DNA from: JAZDCZ01 sp046757925 | GTDB taxonomy: Bacteria; Gemmatimonadota; Gemmatimonadetes; Gemmatimonadales; GWC2-71-9 | Length of the DNA stretch: 64,000 nucleotides | Direction of reading: 5' to 3' | Assembly (NCBI GenBank): GCA_046757925.1 | Contig: JBHHZE010000003.1 | Coordinates: 50,559-114,558, forward strand | Shown here: piece after piece, positions 58,838-64,000 of the stretch | Numbering within the stretch: position 1 is the stretch's first letter | Layout of the letters: each line of letters starts with the position of its first letter | The notes under the pieces: model-generated | What the model saw: only the letters and a program-made list of their open reading frames with translations | What the model was told of the DNA's origin: nothing | Database searches by the model: none | Position numbers and translations under genes: made by a program

Positions 58838-60694
58838 ATGGACCTATCGCAGTACGGAGAACTTTTTCTCGCCGAGAGTACCGAGCATCTCGGTGCCATC
58901 AACCAACAGCTGTTGGAATGGGAGCGGGATCCCGCGACACTCGAACCCATAAGGGGCATATTCCGTTCGGTGCACACGATCAAGGGAATGGCAGCTACCA
59001 TGGGCTACTCGTCGGTCTCCAATCTGGCGCATCATGCCGAGAACCTGCTGGACGTGCTCCGCAGCGGCGAGAAGAGAGCCTCCGAAGACACCATCGAGTT
59101 GCTGTTCCGCACTGCGGACGCTTTGGAGCGGGCGATCGAGGCAGCAGTAGCAGGGAGGAGTGCCGAGTTCGCCGAAGACCTGATAGCGGTGCTGGATGAA
59201 GCGGCAGGCGGCTTCAGAGAAGTCAAGAGACGGCCGTCTCTGGAGATCTCCGCCCCCTCTGCCGCCCGATCCGCAGGGCCGGGTGTAGCGGTCGAGGTCC
59301 TGTTGCGACCGGACAGCATTTTGAAGGGTGCACGGGCTGCAGTGGTACTGCAGCGAATGGATGAAATCGGGAAAGTCCTTGATGTCCGGCCGTCACACCT
59401 TGCGCTCGAATCAGACGATTTCGGTGGGCGGTTCAGCTTTAGAATCGAGACGACCGCCGGCGCAGATGTCATTACGAGAGAAATCAAGGCTGCGGGCGAC
59501 GTCGCCAGCGTAACGGTTGGTGCTGAAGATTCGCGCCGAGAGACCGGGACTGTCGGCAGGACGCGACACGTCAGAATCGATCTCCGCCGACTGGACGCGC
59601 TCATGGACTTGATGGGCGAGTTGGTGACAGCAAGAGACCAACTGCTGGCGGTGTCCGCGAAACTCTCGGATCCCGCGCTGGACGATGTTGCTGCAAAGAT
59701 CTCCCAACTTGCGGGAGTGCTCCAGTCGGAAATCATTCAGGCTCGGATGACGCCGGTGTGGCAAGTATTCGATCGCTTTCCCCGTCTAGTTCGGGACCTA
59801 GCACGCGAGCTGGGCAAGTCAGTGAGTTTCCAGGTAGAGGGTAAGGAGATCGAGCTGGACCGCGCGATCCTGGACGACATTGCCGATCCACTAGTGCACT
59901 TGCTGCGCAACTCGGTGGATCACGGGATCGAGACCCCGGATGAGCGGGAGCGCAATGGTAAGCCCCGAGAGGGTCGGATCGTCCTTACGGCGCTACGCGA
60001 GCGCGCCACGGTGGCAATCAGGGTGAGCGATGATGGGAGGGGCATAGATCGACAAAAGATCCTGGCTGATGCGAAAGAGAATGGGCTGGTCGCATCGGAC
60101 GTAGATTCTTTGACTGATGAAGCGATGCTCCGAGTGCTGGCCCGGCCGGGGTTTAGTACCGCCAAAACTGTTTCGGCGGTGTCGGGACGCGGTGTGGGGA
60201 TTGATGCGGTTGTTGCACAGCTACGGGCACTCGGTGGCGGACTGGAGATTCGAAGCGAGCCCGGTGAAGGTACGACGTTTACCCTGCGACTCCCCGTGAG
60301 TCTGGCAATAGTCCGGGCGTTGATGACGCAGGTGGGGGACGAAAACTACGTGTTACCGATCACTCACGTCGCTGAGACTCTGGATTTGGATCCAGCGGCC
60401 GTTACGCAGTTGGAGGAACGCGCAGTCCTGTCGCTCAGAGACGAAGTGGTCCCGCTCCTCAATCTCCGAGAACTAGTGGGTGTGTCGGGGAGGCCCCCCG
60501 TGCGCAGCCCCGTTGTCGTCTTGCAAATCGGAGATCGACGTTCTGCATTGGTGGTGGACTCGGTCGCTGGACAGCAGGAGATTGTGGTAAAATCGTTTGA
60601 GCAACCCAAGGGAATGCTGCCGATATTCGGAGGGGCAACCATACTTGGTGATGGGTCGCCCGCTCTCATTCTCGATGCCGGCGGACTGGTGTAG
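58838..60694 (+). CDS. cheA: Chemosensory histidine kinase CheA
   Basis: A 618-residue CheA. P1/Hpt domain with phospho-His in FRSVHTIKGMAA (~residue 47). A P2-like region ~150-235 (VLLRPDSILKGARAAVVLQR). P3 dimerisation helices (RLDALMDLMGELVTARDQLL). P4 ATPase with HLLRNSVDHGIE, VSDDGRGI, GRGVGIDAV and GEGTTFTLRLP. P5 CheW-like domain from ~500 (YVLPITHVAETL). All catalytic boxes are intact. Between cheY and cheC, so it probably phosphorylates CheY and is adjusted via CheC. Confidence 0.95.
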   Translation: MDLSQYGELFLAESTEHLGAINQQLLEWERDPATLEPIRGIFRSVHTIKGMAATMGYSSVSNLAHHAENLLDVLRSGEKRASEDTIELLFRTADALERAIEAAVAGRSAEFAEDLIAVLDEAAGGFREVKRRPSLEISAPSAARSAGPGVAVEVLLRPDSILKGARAAVVLQRMDEIGKVLDVRPSHLALESDDFGGRFSFRIETTAGADVITREIKAAGDVASVTVGAEDSRRETGTVGRTRHVRIDLRRLDALMDLMGELVTARDQLLAVSAKLSDPALDDVAAKISQLAGVLQSEIIQARMTPVWQVFDRFPRLVRDLARELGKSVSFQVEGKEIELDRAILDDIADPLVHLLRNSVDHGIETPDERERNGKPREGRIVLTALRERATVAIRVSDDGRGIDRQKILADAKENGLVASDVDSLTDEAMLRVLARPGFSTAKTVSAVSGRGVGIDAVVAQLRALGGGLEIRSEPGEGTTFTLRLPVSLAIVRALMTQVGDENYVLPITHVAETLDLDPAAVTQLEERAVLSLRDEVVPLLNLRELVGVSGRPPVRSPVVVLQIGDRRSALVVDSVAGQQEIVVKSFEQPKGMLPIFGGATILGDGSPALILDAGGLV

Positions 60695-60704
60695 GAGACA
60701 CGAC

Positions 60705-61325
60705 ATGAATGATCTGATCAATTTGGAGCCGCGGCAGCTCGACGCGCTGAAGGAGGTTGCCAACATAGGTGCAGGACACGCAGCGACCGCGCTCTCGCAG
60801 CTCACAGATCGCCGAATCATGATCAATGTACCCACCATCACGGTTACCGATCTGGAGCAGATCTCCGATGTCTTGGGGAATCCTCAAGAGATAGTCGCTG
60901 CGGTACTGATGCACATGTTGGGAGATCTGACAGGCAGGAATCTATTGATGATGCCGGCCGCGAACGCGAAGCTGCTGTGCGATCTGCTACTCAAGAGAAG
61001 TCCCGGCGCGACTGAGTCTTTTGACGAGCTGGAACGCTCGAGTCTCAAGGAGGCTGGGAATATTCTGGGTGGTGCATACATGAACGCGCTCTCTGATTTC
61101 ATGGGCATGATGCTCCTGCCCTCGGTTCCGAGCCTGGTCATAGATGTAGCCAGCGCAGTTCTTACGACCGCCCATCTAGGTTTCGGCAGTGAACGTGACC
61201 AGATGTTTTGCGTCGAGACGGATTTTCACTTCGATGAAGCGGAGCGAACGCTGACCGGACATTTCCTTCTCCTACCAGATCCGGCATCACTCAAGGCCGT
61301 TCTAGATGCGGTCAAACTGAGCTAA
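60705..61325 (+). CDS. cheC: CheC-family CheY-P phosphatase
   Basis: A 206-residue CheC. Two phosphatase motifs of the D/S-x3-E-x2-N-x(~22)-P type are visible: DALKEVANIGAGHAATAL ... P in the first half, and SLKEAGNILGGAYMNALS ... P in the second. Both active sites therefore look complete, as in Bacillus CheC. It removes phosphate from CheY-P. ATG 60705 with AGGAG seven bases upstream is clear; longer frames lie in cheA. The receptor deamidase CheD, often paired with CheC, is not in the window. Confidence 0.92.
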   Translation: MNDLINLEPRQLDALKEVANIGAGHAATALSQLTDRRIMINVPTITVTDLEQISDVLGNPQEIVAAVLMHMLGDLTGRNLLMMPAANAKLLCDLLLKRSPGATESFDELERSSLKEAGNILGGAYMNALSDFMGMMLLPSVPSLVIDVASAVLTTAHLGFGSERDQMFCVETDFHFDEAERTLTGHFLLLPDPASLKAVLDAVKLS

Positions 61326-61328
61326 AAA

Positions 61329-64000
61329 ATGGCGTTGGGCGATCAGGAACGAGCCGCGCTCCTGTCGTTTGCGCACCGGATCGATCAGTCAGACGCCGGT
61401 GCCCACAACAACCTTGGTGCTCTGTACTATGTGAACGGTCTCGTGGATGAAGCCGTCGAGCAGTTCTCCCGAGCCCTAGAACTGGACTCCAAAATGCTCG
61501 TGGCGCAGCGGAACCTGGAGATGGCGCGTCGGCGCACCGGCTTCTATGATCAGCGGATAACACAGTTGCGAGAACGGTTGCGGGCGAGTCCTGACGACCG
61601 CGGTAGTAGATGGGAACTCGGCAAGGCACTTGCGGCGATGGGACAGTTCGAGGCCGCGGCCGACGAATTCCGCGCGCTCGTTGCCGAGGACGAAGAGGAT
61701 CTGGCGGCGCTCATCCAGCTGGCACTGGCGGAGAAGAACACCGGTCGGATGGAGGAGGCCACGCGACTCCTGGAGTGTGCTGCTGAACTCGACCAACAAA
61801 GTGTCGTAGTACGATTCTATCTGGGTGAGGTGCTCTACAATCGCGGTCTCAACCGCGAGGCATTGGATAAACTCAGAGCGGCTGTCGAGTTGAATCCCGA
61901 GCACGCCGATGCGCATTATCTCATGGCCTTCGTGTTGGGCGACTTAGACCTCCATGAAGAAGCGGCGGCGGCTACGAAACGTGCCATTCAGCTCAATCCG
62001 GCCTTCAGTCGAGCCCATACCAACCTCTCGCTGGAGAGGATTACCAGCGACCGCTCGGATGACGGCAAGGTTCCTCCGGCCTCTGTCCGATCATCAGGCG
62101 CAGGAGCTGCAAACCCACACCTCGGTCTCGGGCTGGCGCTGCGACAGCGCGGCTACTACCGGGAAGCCCTTAGGGAGTATGGGATAGCCCGGGAGCGTGG
62201 CGAGGACAGTGTTCAGGCCCGGCAAGCCATGGCGGAAGTGCACCTCTTGCAGAGGGACCCGTCCGCCGCTCTCCAACTATACGACCAACTCGTTGCAGAA
62301 GTGCCCGACTCCGCAAAACTCTGGAACGAAAGAGGCGTAGCTCTCCATCAGTTGGGCCGATCGGCGGAAGCCATCGAGTCTTACCGACGGGCCGTAAGAC
62401 TGAAGGAAGGTTACTCGCTTGCCTTGAACAACCTCGCGATTTCGTTGATCCAGCACGGGCGCTCCGAAGAGGCACTAGACACATTGATGGAGGCGGTTAG
62501 AACGGAGCGTCCGTTGCCAATCCCGCAACTGAATCTCGGGTTGTTGTTGTTCAAGCTGAATCGCCTCGAACTTGCTCTGAGCGCGTTCAAGAAGCTCCTC
62601 GACAGCCCAGGCCCGCAAGCGCTCGCCTGGAACGGCATTGGAGTCGTTCTCACGGAGATGGGCCGCAAGGAAGATGCACGGAACGCCTTCGCTCGGGCGG
62701 TAGAGGAGGATCCTGAACTGGCGGAGCCACATTACAATCTGAGCTTTGCCCTGTCAGCTTTGGGGGACTATGACGGCGCTCTGCGCGAAGTTACTCGGGC
62801 CCAGACTCTCAATCCTTATTATAGTCCTCAAAAATTCCGCCTGGCGATCGACCTGCAGTACGAAGACCCCACGATATCTCATCTCCCTGAAATATCAGCG
62901 GAGGTGACTGCCGACGCCGTCCGGCCTCTGAGCTTCGATCAGGGGCTCATCGACACGCTGTTTGCAGAACTCGAACAGCCTGAATCGCAGACGGGGCCAC
63001 CGGCGTCGCGCGACAGACTGTCGCTGGCGAAGGACTATCTGAACAAGGGATTGCTCGATCTCGCGGCCGCAGAACTCGGTCGCGCCACAGGCCGTGGAGG
63101 GGACAGCGTGGAGGCCCAAGTCCTCTCCGCCCAAATCTTTGATCGGCGCGGCCTTCACGGCGAGGCCCTCGAGCGATACCGGGCGGCAAGGGCACAAATG
63201 TCCGATCGTGCGGACGCGCGGCTCGGCGAGGTTCGACAACTGCTAGCGCTGGGTCGCGGAGCCGAGGCCGTCGAGGATGCCGCTTCACTGGCCAACGAGC
63301 GACCGGAAGACGCCGATATTCTCGTAACGCTCGCACGAACGCGGCTCGCCACGGGTGATCCGGCAAAGTCCTTGGAGGCGCTGCGGCTGGCGCGCGAGCG
63401 AGCACCGCATCGAGCAGATATCCTCAAGCTCGAGGGTGATGTTGCGGCCGCCATGGGAGACGCGGAGGCTGCGCAGCGAGCCTACGAGGCCGCATTGCTG
63501 CTGAACCCCCGACTGGCCCAGGCCCATGCCGACCTCGGCCGTATCTGTGAGGAAAAGCAGGACTGGACCGGCGCCGAGCGCCACTACAGGTCCGCCTTGG
63601 AAGCGCTTCCCACGTTTGCGGCAGCGGGTCTAGCGCTGGCACGAGTCTATCGAACCACAGGACATCCCAAGATGGCAGTGAATCTATTGGCGGATATGAT
63701 GGTGAATGATCCATCTGACCTCGCGGCGCTACTGGCCCTTGGGCGCTCCCTGCTGGAGGACGAAAGACTCGAGCCTGCGCTGCAGGCCTTTCGACGGATT
63801 CTGGCACACGACGATGCAGACGTTGGGGCGCATTTCTTCGCCGGCGTGGTACTCGCCCGACTTAGGCAGTATTCGGATGCCATTGAACACTGGCAGCGAG
63901 TGATTTCCATCTCTCCCGACGGCCCGTTTGCCAGGGAGGCCAGAAACCACGTGCGCTCCGCGCTCGAGCAGGCGCAGGACGAGGTCGTAGTCCTCCGGCC
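61329..64000 (+). CDS. Very large TPR protein (3' end beyond window)
   Basis: The frame is open from ATG 61329 to the window end, giving at least 890 residues. It consists mainly of tetratricopeptide repeats: HNNLGALYYVNGLVDEAVEQ, AAMGQFEAAADEFRALV, WNERGVALHQLGRSAEAIES, LALNNLAISLIQHGRSEEAL and AWNGIGVVLTEMGRKEDA. A less ordered, Glu/Pro-containing linker lies near residues 515-560. No signal peptide or TM segment, so it is probably cytosolic. It begins 3 nt after cheC and is likely co-transcribed. Similar long TPR proteins next to chemosensory genes in other bacteria have scaffold roles; here that is inference. Confidence 0.88.
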   Translation, partial: MALGDQERAALLSFAHRIDQSDAGAHNNLGALYYVNGLVDEAVEQFSRALELDSKMLVAQRNLEMARRRTGFYDQRITQLRERLRASPDDRGSRWELGKALAAMGQFEAAADEFRALVAEDEEDLAALIQLALAEKNTGRMEEATRLLECAAELDQQSVVVRFYLGEVLYNRGLNREALDKLRAAVELNPEHADAHYLMAFVLGDLDLHEEAAAATKRAIQLNPAFSRAHTNLSLERITSDRSDDGKVPPASVRSSGAGAANPHLGLGLALRQRGYYREALREYGIARERGEDSVQARQAMAEVHLLQRDPSAALQLYDQLVAEVPDSAKLWNERGVALHQLGRSAEAIESYRRAVRLKEGYSLALNNLAISLIQHGRSEEALDTLMEAVRTERPLPIPQLNLGLLLFKLNRLELALSAFKKLLDSPGPQALAWNGIGVVLTEMGRKEDARNAFARAVEEDPELAEPHYNLSFALSALGDYDGALREVTRAQTLNPYYSPQKFRLAIDLQYEDPTISHLPEISAEVTADAVRPLSFDQGLIDTLFAELEQPESQTGPPASRDRLSLAKDYLNKGLLDLAAAELGRATGRGGDSVEAQVLSAQIFDRRGLHGEALERYRAARAQMSDRADARLGEVRQLLALGRGAEAVEDAASLANERPEDADILVTLARTRLATGDPAKSLEALRLARERAPHRADILKLEGDVAAAMGDAEAAQRAYEAALLLNPRLAQAHADLGRICEEKQDWTGAERHYRSALEALPTFAAAGLALARVYRTTGHPKMAVNLLADMMVNDPSDLAALLALGRSLLEDERLEPALQAFRRILAHDDADVGAHFFAGVVLARLRQYSDAIEHWQRVISISPDGPFAREARNHVRSALEQAQDEVVVLR

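Overview
The window is a stretch of bacterial chromosome at roughly 55-60 % G+C. Genes are densely packed, with many ATGA/GTGA start-stop overlaps. Secreted proteins of Gram-negative type (porin, lipoproteins, a TonB-plug-like protein), a Bat operon, a type II isoleucyl-tRNA synthetase, a DUF2723 membrane glycosyltransferase-like protein and a CheA/CheC system point to a Gemmatimonadota-like organism. That placement is an inference from gene content. No rRNA or tRNA gene was found to anchor it.

Left part (1-9.7 kb). The 3'-truncated pdxH is followed by a minus-strand unit in which an unusual redox fusion (CDGSH, divergent 4Fe-4S, CDGSH, Rieske, then a full TPP-dependent oxidase/decarboxylase) overlaps a TauE/SafE exporter. 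Next come a DUF302 protein, a decaying RCC1-repeat gene, and a phosphate block: phoB-phoR followed by a phosphate-type porin. The porin is preceded by four tandem 11-bp units, read here as a PhoB box that overlaps the end of phoR. A single-domain globin is divergent from phoB.

Accessory segment (9.7-12.2 kb). A 5'-truncated, frameshifted VOC gene, an AT-rich promoter region with a DUF2975/XRE pair, and a metallophosphoesterase remnant lie together. This is the one clearly eroded and remodelled part of the window.

Middle (12.2-26.3 kb). Secreted esterase, DUF4384-like lipoprotein, creatininase-family amidohydrolase and PhoD alkaline phosphatase lead to a fluoride module: crcB-type riboswitch with a terminator-like platform, then crcB/fluC and DUF190. 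A tightly coupled moxR-DUF58-BatD-like-batA-batB-batC-batD-batE operon follows.

26-42 kb. A convergent NO-reductase-like pair (norC with two haem c sites, norB with altered active-site ligands) lies next to a DUF4198 protein and a hybrid histidine kinase. Then come gamma-glutamyltransferase, a plug-like secreted protein, an Arg-rich repeat ORF, an M28 peptidase, TM2 and DUF3810 proteins, SRAP/YedK, cardiolipin synthase, an LVIVD lipoprotein and a nitroreductase.

Right part (42-64 kb). This is a long co-directional housekeeping run: terB-like, tilS, hpt, ftsH, folP, cdaA, DUF2723, yggS, divIVA, punA, ileS, dksA-like, lspA, rluD. It continues without a break into a chemosensory core (cheW, cheY, cheA, cheC) and a very long TPR protein that runs off the right edge.
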